Counted from the stretch's first letter, positions 27,792-37,859 are shown. The stretch is DNA of 64,000 nt from Psychrosphaera aestuarii (GCF_017948405.1 NZ_CP072844.1:2232001-2296000); one strand, 5' to 3'. Numbers and translations: made by a program. The notes: generated from the letters alone by a model not told the origin.

Positions 27792-28799
27792 TTAAACTTG
27801 GTAAAAGTCTCGATACCATTGCACAAAGTGTTTAATGCCTTCTTTGAGTGCTGTTTTAGGTTGGTAACCCACGGCGTCAAACAAGTCTTGGGTGTCGGCC
27901 CACGTTTTATAAACATCACCGGGTTGCATTGGTTTCATATTTTTAGTGGCAGTAATGCCAGTGGCACTTTCAATGGTTTGTACAAACTCCAATAGCTGTA
28001 CTGGATTGCCATTGCCAATATTGTACAGGCGATAAGGGGCTGAGCTGCTTTTTGCCGTGCCGGCTTCTGGAGTCCAGTCTTTATTGGCGCTAGGTACTTT
28101 TTCTGCAACACGCACTATGCCTTCAACAATGTCGTCGATATAGGTGAAATCTCGGCTTAAATTGCCATTGTTGTAAATATCAATGGCATCACCGTCGATG
28201 ATTTTTTTGGTGAATTTAAAAGGTGCCATGTCTGGTCGGCCCCATGGACCATAAACGGTAAAAAAGCGTAAGCCTGATGTCGGTAAATCATACAAATGAG
28301 AATAAGTATGACTCATTAACTCGTTGGCTTTTTTTGTAGCGGCGTATAAGGAAATAGGATGATCAACACTGTCGTCACAGCTAAACGGCGTTTTCGTATT
28401 TAAGCCATACACTGAACTAGAAGACGCGTAAACCAGGTGTTTTACCTTGGTCTGTCGACACCCTTCTAATACCGTTAGGTGTCCGGTTAAGTTAGAATCT
28501 GCATACACCAGTGGGTTGTCGATAGAATAACGAACACCAGCTTGCGCCGCCAGATGTATAACGATGTCAAACTGTTGTTGTTCAAACAAGGCTGCCATGC
28601 CATCGCGATCGGCAAGATCAAGTTTAATAAAACTAAATTCAGCAACGGGCTCAAGTTGAGCTAATCGAGCTAGCTTTAATGCAGGATCATAATAATCGTT
28701 CAGATTATCGATACCGATAATTTCATGACCCTGATTAGACAATGCCTGAACAACATGAAAACCAATAAAACCCGCCGCACCTGTAACTAAATATTTCAT
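27792..28799 (-). CDS. UDP-glucuronate 4-epimerase-like NAD-dependent epimerase
   Basis: Extended SDR of 335 residues that most resembles the capsule-type UDP-glucuronate 4-epimerases, which make UDP-galacturonate. The NAD loop is YLVTGAAGFIGFHVVQAL (residues 3-20). HLAAQAGVRYSIDNPLVYADSNLTG (about 78-102), YASSSSVYG and the catalytic YAATKKANELM (about 143-153) follow. The GIDNLNDYYDPALKLARL and FFTVYGPWGRPDMAPFKF stretches are characteristic of this subfamily. I use the ATG at 28799, with AAGTGGA as ribosome site; a GTG four codons upstream is possible. It is located between the SLBB export gene and ugd. Confidence 0.88.
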   Translation of the reverse strand: MKYLVTGAAGFIGFHVVQALSNQGHEIIGIDNLNDYYDPALKLARLAQLEPVAEFSFIKLDLADRDGMAALFEQQQFDIVIHLAAQAGVRYSIDNPLVYADSNLTGHLTVLEGCRQTKVKHLVYASSSSVYGLNTKTPFSCDDSVDHPISLYAATKKANELMSHTYSHLYDLPTSGLRFFTVYGPWGRPDMAPFKFTKKIIDGDAIDIYNNGNLSRDFTYIDDIVEGIVRVAEKVPSANKDWTPEAGTAKSSSAPYRLYNIGNGNPVQLLEFVQTIESATGITATKNMKPMQPGDVYKTWADTQDLFDAVGYQPKTALKEGIKHFVQWYRDFYQV

Positions 28800-28865
28800 T
28801 TTAAAATCCACTTTACTTTTAAAAGACTAACTCTCGTTAGAAACTGATATCAATTACTTAACGGT

Positions 28866-31595
28866 TTAAAGCCTACCTAAAGCGGCCAAACCTACGGTCA
28901 ACTGATAGAAAATAGACGTGGCTTTTTCCCATAAGGTTAATTGGTCGGTGTAATTCGCATCAAGTGGAACCACGATTGTATCACCAGGATTAATGGTGGT
29001 TTCATCACCGCCTAACCAAGTGTAATCTGGGATATCCACTAAGCCGTTGGCACGGATAATATAAACACGGTCTTCGTCAGCTTGTTGACGCAAACCACCG
29101 CTTGAACGTAAATAGTCCTCTAGTGCCCAATCTTTGCTGTGTATATGAGAGGTAGCCACTTGCACTTCACCAATCACGTTAACTTCGCGGCGATACGTTG
29201 GAATAACTAACTTGTCGCCGTTTTCTAATTGAATGTCGTAGCTGTCGTCACCTAGTACTTTTTCTAAGTCAATAACTAACCGGCCAACACCCTCAACGGT
29301 TGTTAATTGGTTAACTAAGGTTTGTACCTCACCCACGGCAATGCTGGCATACGACGACGAAATAGACTTAAACGCTAATTCTTTGCTTAAGTTACGGGCT
29401 AAATCGCGTGCTTGTTTTTGTTCTAACTCTCTTAACGATTCACGGGTAAAAAACGCGGCTTCTGATGACGCAAAGTTAGTCAGGCCACCTGCGCGCTGAA
29501 TCACATTAGCTAAACCTTCACCCTCACGAATGGTATAGGTACCCGGAAATACAACTTCACCGCTTAATGTAATACGAGACTCTTTTTGCCAATTGGCTTG
29601 CTGATAAACGTTAACAACATCTTTAGGTTGTACGGCTATATTGGCCGACTTATCGCCATTTAAGGCTTGATGTAATGAAAAGCGCACATGAGTGCTGTCT
29701 GATGCATTCACGCTATTGTTGATACGCGTAATTTCACCAACGTCTAAATTTGCCGACTCTTGAACGCCGCCCGCTGAAGCAATTACGTCAAGTATTGTTG
29801 CATTTGATGATATTGGATAAACCCCCGGGAAATTAACTTGTCCTGAGACTTCTACCGTTGGTACTAGTTGTCCTGGTAATACATTGGCTTGCAACAACTT
29901 CACAATTGGCAATATAAGCTCTTGGCGACTTAATGATTTTGTTGAGTCCAGTGCTTGTTGTTGAATTTGCAAGTCACCGGTTTTTAATTGGTATAAATAG
30001 TTTAATTCTTGATCATCTTTTAATGCAGCGATGTTAAGTTTTAATAATTCTTGCTTTAACGAGTTTGCTGCACTTTGTTGCGCTGAGTAAGTAAGGTCTA
30101 ACTTTTCATTTGTTGAGATATTTGGAATATCATCCAGTTTTGCTGCAACTAGCTCACGCTTTTTCAGGCTATCAGCCATAAAGTCGTTTTGATCATAGCG
30201 ATTAAAAAACAGGACTAAATCGTTGGCAGATAATGTCACGCTTGAGCCCGCTAGTGCCGCTCGTGGCGCAAAATTATTTAAGCTGATAGTACCGTCATTA
30301 TTTTCACTAACAATAAGCGCGTAATTCATGTCGGTAGACTGAGTTAAGTCATCGGCGTTCGTAATTAATTCGTTTAACGTCATCCCTTCTACAAAGGCAT
30401 AGCTGCTTGGTCTAGATACTGCACCGGCAACATGTACTACTTGGCTAAATTGCTGAGATATTGGTAAAACTCGAACCACATCACCCGCTTTTACGCTTTG
30501 CTTCGCCGACGGTTCTGTTAAATCGATGCGTTTTACCACACGCTGATAATTTGTATCTAGGGTCGTTAGTAATACATTTTTTGGATACGCTAGCGAGGTT
30601 AAACCACCCGCTAATTTGATTGTTTCGGCAATGCTTTCATTTGCCTTCACTTCGTAAATCGCTGGGCGACGCACTTCGCCGTATACTTTTACTTGTGATT
30701 GAATTGAGTTTACAAAAACCACATCACCTTGTTGCAGTCGAGCGTCGCTAGTTACATCGCCTTGGGTGAACAATTTATATAGGTCGAGCTTAGATACGGT
30801 TTTGCCTGCACGCTTAAGTTGAATGTCACGTAACGACCCCACTTCGTTTGGGCCACCACTGATAAACAGGGCGTTGGTCATGGTTGATAAACTAGATAAT
30901 TGATATGCGCCCGGCTTTTGGACGTCACCAACAACATAAACCTGTATGTTGCGTAAGTTAGCAATTGAAACAGAAGACTTTATGCCGATCATGCTCACTT
31001 CAACGAGTTCAGCAATGCGTGTTTTTACTTCTTGGTAAGTTAGTCCTGCAACGTTAACTGGCTGTAATTCCGCAAAAGTAATCTTACCTTCGTTATCTAC
31101 GGTAACTTGTTGTGAAGATGACTCTTTACCAAATAAGTTTATTTCTAGGGTGTCGCCCGGCCCAATCATGTAGTCGGCTGGCACGGCGGTGTTTTCACCT
31201 GGGACAAAAGCCGTTTGCATGTCTTGGAACATGTCGTAGCCAAACGGTTTTAAGTTGTTTAGGTCGTGTTTATTCTGCGTTTTTTTTGTGTTAGTCAGTG
31301 CTTGGTCTAACGCACTATTGGTATTTTGATTGTTTAGATATTGTAGTTCTGGTGCTTGTTGTTGACCGTTCTGAGTTTTGTTACCCGACATGTCAAAACT
31401 ATTAAGGTCGATACCAAACTGTTTTGCTAGCGCTTGCTGTTGCGATTTAGGAAGTTTTTTAAACTGCTCTATTTGCGCTGCCGATGGCGTGGTGGAGATT
31501 TGCGCGGTGGCAAAGCTTGAACATAACAACAATGTAGATGAAAAAAATGTTGTTGCTAAAAGCGAAACGAACCCTTTGGAAAAGGCCTTGTTCAT
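28866..31595 (-). CDS. Multi-SLBB polysaccharide export protein (Wza-like)
   Basis: Large 909-residue periplasmic/outer-membrane export protein. A signal peptide (about residues 1-31, cleaving after SFATA) has no good lipobox. It is followed by a Poly_export domain beginning DYMIGPGDTLEINLFG (about 141-156) and six SLBB-type modules, each opening with a V-x-GxV-x-x-P-like strand such as VYVVGDVQKPGAY, VKVYGEVRRPAIY, VHVAGAVSRPSSY, VEVSGQVNFPGVY, ITLSGEVVFPGTY and VNVIGEVQVATSH. A C-terminal hydrophobic/amphipathic helix (about 885-909) could cross the outer membrane as in Wza. E. coli Wza is under 400 residues, so this is the long form seen in marine gammaproteobacteria. It heads the polysaccharide gene series. 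Confidence 0.9.
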   Translation of the reverse strand: MNKAFSKGFVSLLATTFFSSTLLLCSSFATAQISTTPSAAQIEQFKKLPKSQQQALAKQFGIDLNSFDMSGNKTQNGQQQAPELQYLNNQNTNSALDQALTNTKKTQNKHDLNNLKPFGYDMFQDMQTAFVPGENTAVPADYMIGPGDTLEINLFGKESSSQQVTVDNEGKITFAELQPVNVAGLTYQEVKTRIAELVEVSMIGIKSSVSIANLRNIQVYVVGDVQKPGAYQLSSLSTMTNALFISGGPNEVGSLRDIQLKRAGKTVSKLDLYKLFTQGDVTSDARLQQGDVVFVNSIQSQVKVYGEVRRPAIYEVKANESIAETIKLAGGLTSLAYPKNVLLTTLDTNYQRVVKRIDLTEPSAKQSVKAGDVVRVLPISQQFSQVVHVAGAVSRPSSYAFVEGMTLNELITNADDLTQSTDMNYALIVSENNDGTISLNNFAPRAALAGSSVTLSANDLVLFFNRYDQNDFMADSLKKRELVAAKLDDIPNISTNEKLDLTYSAQQSAANSLKQELLKLNIAALKDDQELNYLYQLKTGDLQIQQQALDSTKSLSRQELILPIVKLLQANVLPGQLVPTVEVSGQVNFPGVYPISSNATILDVIASAGGVQESANLDVGEITRINNSVNASDSTHVRFSLHQALNGDKSANIAVQPKDVVNVYQQANWQKESRITLSGEVVFPGTYTIREGEGLANVIQRAGGLTNFASSEAAFFTRESLRELEQKQARDLARNLSKELAFKSISSSYASIAVGEVQTLVNQLTTVEGVGRLVIDLEKVLGDDSYDIQLENGDKLVIPTYRREVNVIGEVQVATSHIHSKDWALEDYLRSSGGLRQQADEDRVYIIRANGLVDIPDYTWLGGDETTINPGDTIVVPLDANYTDQLTLWEKATSIFYQLTVGLAALGRL

Positions 31596-31616
31596 ATATC
31601 TATCCTCAGAAAACTA

Positions 31617-31659
31617 CTAACACGTTAGGTAAGGACGCCGTACTGTAATCCTTTACCTA
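31617..31659 (-). promoter_or_regulatory. Paired hairpins in the leader of the polysaccharide export gene
   Basis: Between cysC and the SLBB gene there is an inverted repeat TAGGTAAGGA (31626-31635) / TCCTTTACCTA (31649-31659), 10 pairs with one bulge, next to a smaller CTAAC-AC-GTTAG hairpin (31617-31628). No U-tract follows on either strand, so they are not classical terminators. They fall where the 5' leader of the 28866-31595 gene should be. No JUMPstart/ops element (GGCGGTAGC) was found in this 125-base gap. Confidence 0.35.
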
Positions 31660-31720
31660 AAAATCGACGTTGAATAATACATTAACTGATTATGACTTGC
31701 ACCAAGTTTGCCTAAGTTAT

Positions 31721-32338
31721 TTACACAAAAACGTTTCGAATTTTTAATTGCTCAATAATTAAATCTACGCACTGCTCTACCGACTGGCCCGCTGTGTTCA
31801 AATGTATTTCTGGACTCACTGGAATATCATAGGGCGAATCGATTCCAGTAAAGTTTTTGATACTGCCACTTCTGGCTTTTTTATATAAACCTTTTGGGTC
31901 TCTTTTTTCACACACATCTAACGAGGTATCAACAAATATCTCAATAAATTGGCCTACCTCTAGCTGATTTCGAACCATTAATCGGTCTGACATAAAGGGC
32001 GAGATAAATGCCGTTGACACAATAAGGCCGGCATCAACAAATAACTTGCTGACTTCTCCAATACGGCGGATGTTTTCGACTCTATCTTTATCTGAAAAAG
32101 TTAAATCTCCATTTAAGCCGTGTCGAACATTATCGCCATCTAACAAGTATGTATGGCAACCTTGTTCAAATAGTCTCGCGTCGACCGCATTCGCAATGGT
32201 GGACTTTCCTGCGCCACTTAAGCCGGTGTACCATAATACAACGGGGTTATGGCCGTTGGCAGCACTGCGTTGTTCACGAGTAACGCTTTGTGGATGGTTC
32301 ACGATATGTTCTGAGGTTAACTTGCTTGATTCGCTCAT
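31721..32338 (-). CDS. cysC: Adenylylsulfate kinase
   Basis: Phosphorylates adenosine 5'-phosphosulfate to PAPS in sulfate assimilation. The 205-residue P-loop kinase has [14 protein letters not shown] (about residues 39-52), [22 protein letters not shown] (about 65-86), the FISPFMSDR segment, and [17 protein letters not shown] near the C-terminus, all family-typical. It is the last gene of cysD-cysN-cysC, 18 bases from cysN. PAPS could also serve sulfation of a polysaccharide, but no sulfotransferase is seen in the window. Confidence 0.96.
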   Translation of the reverse strand: MSESSKLTSEHIVNHPQSVTREQRSAANGHNPVVLWYTGLSGAGKSTIANAVDARLFEQGCHTYLLDGDNVRHGLNGDLTFSDKDRVENIRRIGEVSKLFVDAGLIVSTAFISPFMSDRLMVRNQLEVGQFIEIFVDTSLDVCEKRDPKGLYKKARSGSIKNFTGIDSPYDIPVSPEIHLNTAGQSVEQCVDLIIEQLKIRNVFV

Positions 32339-32356
32339 ATGAAATCCTAATGCCCG

Positions 32357-33790
32357 CTACTTTTTAAATATTTCTGAAATGTCTTGGGCACCCCAATGCG
32401 GGAAGTGCTTTCGAACTAAGGCGTTTAACTCTATTTCAAATTCTGAAATATTCACGTTTGAATGAGGCATAACGTTACGCCCTTTACCTTTTATCATGCC
32501 AGCGCCAACGGTTACATTGGTGAGGCGGTCAATAACAATAAACGCGCCCGTCGCTTTTAAATGGTCGTAATGGTCAAATGCGACTTGGTGATTTAACGTA
32601 ATTTGGCATTGCCCTATTTCATTTAACTCAAGCCTTACTGCGTCTTGCGTTTCGATCGTATTGACGTCAATTTTATAGTCTAAGTCCCGTATCGAGCCCG
32701 CTATTTTTTTGGACGCAAACTTAAAGTTAAATTGTTTGTTAGGCACCATAGGTTGCTCAGACATCCAAATTAAGTTTACTTCAAGTTCATTCGCCACTAG
32801 CGCTTGATTATTCGCAAGGGTAATGATGTCGCCACGGCCTACATCGATTTCATCGTTTAAGGTCAGTGTAACGGCCATTCCGGCATGTGCTTGAGTTAAC
32901 TCGCCATCAAAGGTAATTATGTTCTTAATTGAGCTTACTTTACCAGATGGCAACACGCTAACAACATCGCCTACTTTTATAACACCTGATGCAATGGTTC
33001 CGGCAAAACCTCTAAAATCGGAGTTAGGTCGATTGATATATTGCACTGGAAAACGAAAGTCTTCTGCGTTGTGCAAATTAGCGGAGTTGTTAATCGGCGT
33101 CGTTTCTAACATTTCCATTAATGTTTGACCAAGATACCATGAGCTTTGTTGCGACTGTAAGACGATGTTGTCACCTTTTAAGGCACTAATTGGCACATAT
33201 TGGATATTTTCTAATTGCAGCTGCTGCGCAAGCTCGGCGTAGTCTTTTTGAATACTCTTAAATACCGGCTCGGAGAAATCCACTAAGTCCATTTTGTTGA
33301 TGGCCACGATGATGTTTTTTATACCCAGCAAAGAAGCGATAAAACTATGTCGACGGGTTTGGGTTTGCAAACCGTAGCGAGCATCAATCAGAATAATGGC
33401 AAGATCTGCCGTTGAGGCGCCGGTTGCCATGTTACGCGTGTATTGTTCATGTCCGGGAGTGTCGGCAATAATAAATTTACGTTTGTCTGTTGAGAAGTAA
33501 CGATAAGCCACATCAATGGTTATGCCTTGTTCACGCTCAGACTGCAAACCGTCGACTAACAGCGCCAAGTCAAATTCTCCATCTGTGCTGTTAAAGCGTT
33601 TAGAGTCGCTTTTTATGGCGGCCATTTGATCTTCAAATATCATTTTTGAGTCATGCAATAAACGACCAATCAAGGTGCTTTTGCCGTCATCTACCGAACC
33701 ACACGTTATAAATCGCAATAATGCTTTGTTTTCATGCTGTTTTAGATATTCGTCGATATTCGTTTTGATTAAGTCGGATTGATGTGCCAT
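32357..33790 (-). CDS. cysN: Sulfate adenylyltransferase subunit 1 (GTPase)
   Basis: GTP-hydrolysing subunit that drives ATP sulfurylase. The 477-residue EF-Tu-like GTPase has G1 [17 protein letters not shown] (about residues 29-45), the switch region [16 protein letters not shown]3 [17 protein letters not shown] (about 106-122), and G4 AINKMDLVD (about 163-171), followed by two beta-barrel domains. It is the CysN-only form without a fused kinase, which agrees with the separate cysC downstream. Its ATG overlaps the cysD stop by one base. Confidence 0.97.
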   Translation of the reverse strand: MAHQSDLIKTNIDEYLKQHENKALLRFITCGSVDDGKSTLIGRLLHDSKMIFEDQMAAIKSDSKRFNSTDGEFDLALLVDGLQSEREQGITIDVAYRYFSTDKRKFIIADTPGHEQYTRNMATGASTADLAIILIDARYGLQTQTRRHSFIASLLGIKNIIVAINKMDLVDFSEPVFKSIQKDYAELAQQLQLENIQYVPISALKGDNIVLQSQQSSWYLGQTLMEMLETTPINNSANLHNAEDFRFPVQYINRPNSDFRGFAGTIASGVIKVGDVVSVLPSGKVSSIKNIITFDGELTQAHAGMAVTLTLNDEIDVGRGDIITLANNQALVANELEVNLIWMSEQPMVPNKQFNFKFASKKIAGSIRDLDYKIDVNTIETQDAVRLELNEIGQCQITLNHQVAFDHYDHLKATGAFIVIDRLTNVTVGAGMIKGKGRNVMPHSNVNISEFEIELNALVRKHFPHWGAQDISEIFKK

Positions 33791-34698
33791 TAGAAATAAC
33801 CTTCTATTTTCTTTTTTTCCATCGATCCAGCTTGGTCATGGTCTATCATTCTGCCTTGACGTTCAGAAGTTTTTGTTAACAACATTTCTTGAATAATTTC
33901 CGGTAACGTTGTTGCATTTGACTCCACAGCGCCCGTTAATGGATAGCAGCCTAGTGTGCGAAATCGAACCATTTTCATTTCTGGGGTTTCGCCTGCCTCA
34001 AGTGGCATGCGCTCGTCGTCTACCATAATGAGCATTCCGTCACGTTCAACAACTGGACGTTTTTTTGCTAAATAAAGTGGCACAATTTCTATATTCTCAA
34101 GGTAGATGTATTGCCATATGTCTAGCTCGGTCCAATTTGATAACGGAAAGACTCGAATACTTTCCCCATTATCAACATCACCGTTGTAGATATTCCACAA
34201 CTCTGGGCGTTGCTGTTTTGGTGCCCACGCATGATTCTTATCTCTAAATGAATACACGCGTTCTTTGGCGCGCGTTTTTTCTTCGTCCCGGCGCGCTCCA
34301 CCAAAGGCGGCATCATAACCACCCGCATTAAGTGCTTGAAGAAGTCCTTGGGTTTTCATGATGTCGGTGTGTTTTGAACTGCCATGCGTGAAAGGCCCAA
34401 CATTGTTTGCCGCCCCTTCTGGGTTAATATGAACGTTTAAATCTAGGTCATACTTTGCTGCTATTTTGTCGCGAAATTCAATCATTTCTTTGAATTTCCA
34501 TTGCGTATCAACATGCAAAAGAGGGAATGGTAACTTCGCTGGGAAAAAAGCTTTTCGGGCTAAATGAAGCATTACGGCTGAGTCTTTCCCGATAGAATAT
34601 AACATCACAGGATTGTTAAATTCAGCAGCGACTTCTCGAATGATATGAATACTTTCCGCTTCAAGTGCTTTTAAGTGCGTTAATTTATGTTTGTCCAT
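33790..34698 (-). CDS. cysD: Sulfate adenylyltransferase subunit 2
   Basis: Catalytic ATP-PPi-loop subunit that makes adenosine 5'-phosphosulfate from ATP and sulfate. The 302-residue protein carries the PP-loop [20 protein letters not shown] (about residues 33-52), followed by [12 protein letters not shown], the [21 protein letters not shown] stretch (about 137-157) and [15 protein letters not shown] (about 246-260). All are typical. It is first in the cysD-N-C operon; no clear sigma-70 hexamers stand out in the 80 bases upstream. Confidence 0.97.
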   Translation of the reverse strand: MDKHKLTHLKALEAESIHIIREVAAEFNNPVMLYSIGKDSAVMLHLARKAFFPAKLPFPLLHVDTQWKFKEMIEFRDKIAAKYDLDLNVHINPEGAANNVGPFTHGSSKHTDIMKTQGLLQALNAGGYDAAFGGARRDEEKTRAKERVYSFRDKNHAWAPKQQRPELWNIYNGDVDNGESIRVFPLSNWTELDIWQYIYLENIEIVPLYLAKKRPVVERDGMLIMVDDERMPLEAGETPEMKMVRFRTLGCYPLTGAVESNATTLPEIIQEMLLTKTSERQGRMIDHDQAGSMEKKKIEGYF

Positions 34699-34777
34699 TT
34701 ACAACTGCTACCCGCTAGGCGTTGGTTAATTTGTGATCAATTCGTTTTTGCCACTAATACGTTAAGTAAAATAACAC

Positions 34778-34804
34778 AAAAAAACCAGCCGAAGCTGGTT
34801 TTTT
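34778..34804 (-). terminator. Bidirectional intrinsic terminator between the peptide transporter and cysD
   Basis: AAAACCAGC-CGAA-GCTGGTTTT with A-run and T-run flanks. It lies 97 bases beyond the end of the minus-strand peptide transporter and isolates it from the cys operon. Confidence 0.85.
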
Positions 34805-34900
34805 AATTAAACTAAATTTATTACTAAACTGCGTTTATTTATTGAGACGGTATTGAACGGTATCGACACGAAGTCGTCTCGCTACCTTAGCATCTCAATA

Positions 34901-36400
34901 TTACAGGTGCTTCTCTTGAGTACCTTCATGAGTACCAACAACAGATAGTTCTTCATCAATTTTTGATTCAACGTCTTCAACCGGTTTGAAATCTTCTGCG
35001 CCGTGCATCCAGTCTACTAGCTTGTCGCTTAGTAACCATAAACAGATACCGCCTAGGAAGGCCATAACGGCTACGCCACCAAAGGTAGACAATGGACCTG
35101 CATCACCAACCATTTGACCAATTGCTGCTGCAGCATAGTTACCTAAACCAGAGAATAGGAACCACATACCCATTAACAATGATGTATATTTAAGTGGTGC
35201 TAAACGAGAAACCATTGATAGACCAATTGGTGATAAACATAGCTCACCCATTGTGTGGAAGATGTACGCCATCACTAACCAGATAACGTGCGCTTTCATG
35301 TTTGCATCGTCACCAATTTGAAGTGCCGCACCTACCATTGAAATAAAGCCTAAACCAAGGAAGAACATACCTAGGGCAAATTTCTTTGGTGAGTTTGGCT
35401 CAGCTGCGCCCATTTTTAACCAAATAGCGGCAAACATAGGAGCCATGATGATAATAAAGATTGGGTTTACTGACTGTAACCATGATGCTGGCATTTCCCA
35501 ACCAAAGAATACAAGGTCAGTTTTATATTTTGCGAATAAGTTCATTGAACCGGCTGCTTGTTCAAAACCAGCCCAGAAAATAATAGTGAAGAAAGACATG
35601 ATTAGAATAACTTTAACGCGATCACGTTCTTCAGGTGTAAGCGGTTTGTTTGCAACGGCAGCGTTGTCGCCTTTAGATTGTTTTGCTGAAGGCTCTACAC
35701 CTACATCGCCTAAGTATTTATTAGAAAGTGCAAGTTGTAGCAGCACACCTAACAACATACCAATACCTGCAACTAAGAAACCGTATTGATAGTCATACTT
35801 CTCACCGACTGTACCAACAACAAAGTAACCTAAGATAGAACCTGTGTTAATACCCATGTAGAAGATAGTAAATGCTGCGTCACGGCGTTTGTCGCCTTCA
35901 ACATACAAGTCACCAACCATGGTAGAGATATTAGGCTTGAAGAAACCATTACCAACAATAAGAAGTGCAAGACCTAACCATAAAAAGCTTTGTTCCATGC
36001 CTGGAATGAATTCATGCGGCGTACCAAGTGCAAATTGGCCTAACATCATTACAACGCCACCAAAGATGATTGATTTACGTTGACCCCACACGTTGTCGGC
36101 CATCCAGCCACCAAGTACAGGAGTTACGTACACAAGCATTGCATAGGTACCTAAAATACCCAGTGCTTTTTTCTGTAGTTCAGTCTGGTATAAATCATCA
36201 GCGCCAGCTGCGGCTGCATCAATACCAAAGTAAGCCATGTCCCAACCCATTGCCGTCGCAGTTGCTAAGCTTGATAGGTATAAAACAAAGATACCACGCA
36301 TACCGTAGTAGCTCATGCGCTCCCACATTTCCGTTCCGAATAGCAGGAAGAGGCCCTTAGGATGGCCTAACATTTCACCTGCTGAGGCAGATTTATTCAT
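34901..36400 (-). CDS. POT/PTR-family proton-dependent peptide transporter
   Basis: Inner-membrane symporter for di- and tripeptides, 499 residues with about 14 helices. The family's proton-coupling ExxER motif is present early as FGTEMWERMSYYGMRGIFVLY (about residues 22-42, E24, E27 and R28). The PTR2 signature regions GGWMADNVWGQRKSIIFGG (about 97-115) and FTIFYMGINTGSILGYFV (about 182-199) are intact. A C-terminal hydrophilic tail (about 470-499) is rich in acidic residues. It is monocistronic, with its own promoter and terminator. Confidence 0.93.
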   Translation of the reverse strand: MNKSASAGEMLGHPKGLFLLFGTEMWERMSYYGMRGIFVLYLSSLATATAMGWDMAYFGIDAAAAGADDLYQTELQKKALGILGTYAMLVYVTPVLGGWMADNVWGQRKSIIFGGVVMMLGQFALGTPHEFIPGMEQSFLWLGLALLIVGNGFFKPNISTMVGDLYVEGDKRRDAAFTIFYMGINTGSILGYFVVGTVGEKYDYQYGFLVAGIGMLLGVLLQLALSNKYLGDVGVEPSAKQSKGDNAAVANKPLTPEERDRVKVILIMSFFTIIFWAGFEQAAGSMNLFAKYKTDLVFFGWEMPASWLQSVNPIFIIIMAPMFAAIWLKMGAAEPNSPKKFALGMFFLGLGFISMVGAALQIGDDANMKAHVIWLVMAYIFHTMGELCLSPIGLSMVSRLAPLKYTSLLMGMWFLFSGLGNYAAAAIGQMVGDAGPLSTFGGVAVMAFLGGICLWLLSDKLVDWMHGAEDFKPVEDVESKIDEELSVVGTHEGTQEKHL

Positions 36401-36473
36401 AATTTACCCTTTTATTTTGTTTTTATAATATTTTTTATATTTATTTTTATTATTAAAAAAATTGACCTCAAGA

Positions 36474-36502
36474 TTTATACAGTCATCAAAGACGGGTTGC
36501 AA
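36474..36502 (-). promoter_or_regulatory. Sigma-70 promoter of the peptide transporter gene
   Basis: On the minus strand TTGCAA (36497-36502) and TATAAA (36474-36479) are spaced by exactly 17 bases, about 75 bases upstream of the ATG at 36400. The following leader is very AT-rich. Confidence 0.6.
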
Positions 36503-36576
36503 GGCTATACCTGTACATTGCATAAATATGAAGCAAACTGTTTAGCGAATAGTCGGTTTTATACCTTATTTGTTAT

Positions 36577-37008
36577 TTACACAAAAAACTTAATGAGATG
36601 AGCGGCCCATACTATGCCCGCAATAATCAGTGATAATGTAACAGCTGCGCTGGCCAGATCTTTTGCTCGCCCTGACAATTCATGACGCTCTAGTCCAACT
36701 CGGTCAACCACGGCTTCAATGGCTGAATTCAGAAGCTCAACAATAAGTACTAATAGCATCACGACAATCAGCGATACAAAGTCCATTATCGATTCTGCAA
36801 TAAACCATGCAAGTGGGGTTAACACAACAAATAAGAGTAATTCTTGGCGAAAGGCGGCTTCATGTTTAAAAGCGGCTTTAAAACCTAAGATTGAGCATTG
36901 TGTTGCCTTAAGAATGCGTGTTATGCCGTGGCCATTTGCTTTTTCATTGTGTTTTTGAGTCTGGTCTTGAGTCGGCTTTTCAAGTGGCGGTTGTCGATTT
37001 GAATTCAT
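36577..37008 (-). CDS. dgkA: Diacylglycerol kinase
   Basis: Small membrane kinase that recycles diacylglycerol to phosphatidic acid. The 143-residue protein has a polar N-terminal extension of about 30 residues rich in Gln, Lys and Pro, absent from E. coli DgkA (about 120 residues). The conserved core follows: GFKAAFKHEAAFRQELLLF (about 42-60), three membrane helices, and the signature ELLNSAIEAVVDRVG (about 86-100) with the catalytic glutamates. It lies downstream of the yggN-like gene on the same strand with a 59-base gap; no clear terminator follows. Confidence 0.93.
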   Translation of the reverse strand: MNSNRQPPLEKPTQDQTQKHNEKANGHGITRILKATQCSILGFKAAFKHEAAFRQELLLFVVLTPLAWFIAESIMDFVSLIVVMLLVLIVELLNSAIEAVVDRVGLERHELSGRAKDLASAAVTLSLIIAGIVWAAHLIKFFV

Positions 37009-37067
37009 TGATTTGGTCTGCTTATTTTTAACTGCATGTTTTGGCGGCTTCAGTTTGGATATAGCGC

Positions 37068-37859
37068 TTAATTATTACGACTCAAAATATCATATTTTCT
37101 AAGTTGCGGTATTTGATTCTGTAGTCTTGCTTCTGTTTTATCGAGCGTTTCAAAACGTTCACAAAAGGCAGCGGCTTTGCCCGCAAGTCGGTTAGCGTTA
37201 TAGGCTAATGTGCGCTCAACGCTGCTACTTAGCTTTTCGACACTTTCATCTACGTCGTAACCTTGACCTTCTACTGAGCCTTCACTTTGGCGATAAGCCT
37301 CGCCCATGGCTCCTAACATTACTCGCATTGAGTCGGTAACCACTCTGGATATTTGTTCTGAAAGTTTGTCGGTAAAAAAGTCGTCGAGTTCATTTAAGCC
37401 TTGCGGAGCAATATAAAAATTATCACCGCTGCGTGCGAATCGCTTTAATAAACCGTATCTTAGCTCTAAAAAGTGATCTTCAATTTCTTGTGCTGCGTCG
37501 GTACCGGCAAAGTCTTTGATCACTTTATTTAATGCGTCAAAGCCGATGTCTAAACTGTCCATGGCGATGGTGACGATTTCTGGTAGTTCTTTGCGTAAGC
37601 CTAAACTGAATTCACGCAGTAAGTAGCGCTCTTGATCGGTAAGAGTGATGAGTTCGCCGCGAATAAATAACTCGGAGTCGTTGTTAATTTGCATTTGAGT
37701 ACGACCCATTTCCATAATTCGGATGTGATCTGGCGAGATCAACAATCCAAACTTTAGACGAATTGGGCACTCTTCCGCCGTAGCTTGCGATGGAAATACT
37801 AAGCTACATAACGTAATCAGGGTTATTAAAATACTTTTGATAGGCAAAACTTCGACCAC
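37068..37859 (-). CDS. yggN: YggN/DUF2884-family periplasmic protein
   Basis: Function not known; recognised as a DUF2884 (E. coli YggN) family protein. A signal peptide (SILITLITLCSLVFPSQATA, about residues 9-28) precedes a mature part that starts with EECPIRL. The rest is largely alpha-helical and charged, with SPDHIRIMEMGRTQMQINND (about 47-66) matching the family's conserved segment, and two cysteines (Cys31 and one near residue 232). The start is a GTG at 37859 with poor ribosome-site support; a TTG four codons on is an alternative. It is upstream of dgkA and downstream of the DUF1566 pair. Confidence 0.7.
   Translation of the reverse strand: MVEVLPIKSILITLITLCSLVFPSQATAEECPIRLKFGLLISPDHIRIMEMGRTQMQINNDSELFIRGELITLTDQERYLLREFSLGLRKELPEIVTIAMDSLDIGFDALNKVIKDFAGTDAAQEIEDHFLELRYGLLKRFARSGDNFYIAPQGLNELDDFFTDKLSEQISRVVTDSMRVMLGAMGEAYRQSEGSVEGQGYDVDESVEKLSSSVERTLAYNANRLAGKAAAFCERFETLDKTEARLQNQIPQLRKYDILSRNN

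Noticed and set aside
31721..34698. Treating the cys genes as part of a polysaccharide sulfation pathway
   Set aside because: cysDNC is a standard sulfate assimilation operon and no sulfotransferase is present; kept only as a low-interest positional note.
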